From contig CBFHND010000036.1 of the NCBI GenBank assembly GCA_965657085.1, positions 1 to 23,866 of the forward strand: a stretch of DNA of 23,866 bases. Direction: 5' to 3'. Within the stretch, counting starts at the first letter, position 1. The number at the start of each line of letters is the position of its first letter. A model generated the notes under the pieces. That model was not told where the DNA came from and ran no database searches. It saw nothing but the letters and a program-made list of their open reading frames with translations. Positions 23,844 to 23,866 of this stretch are shown one piece after another. This stretch comes from CBFHND01 sp965657085. GTDB taxonomy: Bacteria > Pseudomonadota > Alphaproteobacteria > Rhodobacterales > Rhodobacteraceae. Position numbers and translations under genes: made by a program.

Positions 23844-23866
23844 GAACGAGCAACGGTTTGTGGTGT
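23842..23866 (+). CDS. Transposase, first eight codons only (probable IS5 family)
   Basis: ATG at 23842 follows GGAGG with a 5-base spacing and opens MNEQRFVV before the window ends. The residues fit the beginning of IS5-family transposases (which often start with a short polar stretch then RFVL/RYVL), but eight residues cannot prove it. The position inside an IS-like end and the start-codon hairpin support the call. Confidence 0.55.

Larger units (their letters stand above)
23773..23866 (+). mobile_element. Left end of an IS5-family-like insertion sequence (continues past the window)
   Basis: GGGTCTGTGGACATTC (23773-23788) resembles the terminal inverted repeat of IS5-family (IS427-like) elements of alphaproteobacteria. 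It follows CTAG (23770-23773), a typical target for that family. About 70 bases in, GGAGG and an ATG open a frame whose first residues, MNEQRFVV, look like the start of an IS5-type transposase. The identification rests on remembered sequence patterns and only 94 bases, and the right end lies outside the window. Confidence 0.65.

Noticed and set aside
1..23866. CRISPR arrays, tRNA or rRNA genes, riboswitches, toxin-antitoxin or defence genes
   Set aside because: No regularly spaced repeats, cloverleaf-like or rRNA-like sequence, known riboswitch core or matching protein motif was seen on either strand.

Overview
The window is a high-G+C stretch of ordinary bacterial chromosome. It looks alphaproteobacterial and most like the Roseobacter group (Rhodobacteraceae). 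This is inferred from protein character and gene order: a yicC-gmk pair, a class II DAHP synthase, long-form PstC and PstA, a PAS_5 protein, and an IS5-like end. No database search was possible. I see no CRISPR array, tRNA, rRNA, prophage or defence island. The only mobile DNA is the left end of an insertion sequence entering at the right edge.

Layout, left to right. 2-727 is the 3' end of a HerA/YjgR-type ATPase gene. 728-1103 is an unexplained gap. 1104-6699 (minus strand) is a complete branched-chain amino acid/amide ABC transporter locus: binding protein, livG, livF, a small secreted four-cysteine protein, livH, livM. Every gene from livG to livM overlaps its neighbour by 1-4 bases, and a GC-rich hairpin separates the binding-protein gene from the rest. 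6874-7971 encodes a secreted PQQ-type sugar dehydrogenase. 7981-8985 (minus) is a GlxA-type AraC regulator, divergent from a class II DAHP synthase gene (9183-10553). A bidirectional terminator follows, then a minus-strand MFS transporter and a PAS_5 protein.

From 12834 everything is on the plus strand. yicC, gmk, a gamma-carbonic-anhydrase-like gene, a Cys/Met-type PLP enzyme and phoR form a tightly packed, partly overlapping run. After phoR comes a strong Pho box array (three 11-base repeats), then pstS, pstC, pstA, pstB, phoU and phoB. This is a complete phosphate uptake and sensing unit: PstSCAB imports phosphate, PhoU links transporter state to the kinase, PhoR phosphorylates PhoB, and PhoB binds the Pho boxes. 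phoB lies inside the operon it activates, while phoR sits upstream in the housekeeping run.

After phoB the composition changes sharply (14 G/C in the 60 bases 23641-23700). An IS5-family-like end begins at about 23773 and its transposase start codon is at 23842. That start lies in a hairpin that would hide its ribosome binding site. I found no clearly new system. The best leads are the small liv-locus protein, the IS leader hairpin, the membrane-segment-free PhoR and the direct repeats between the GlxA-like regulator and aroG.
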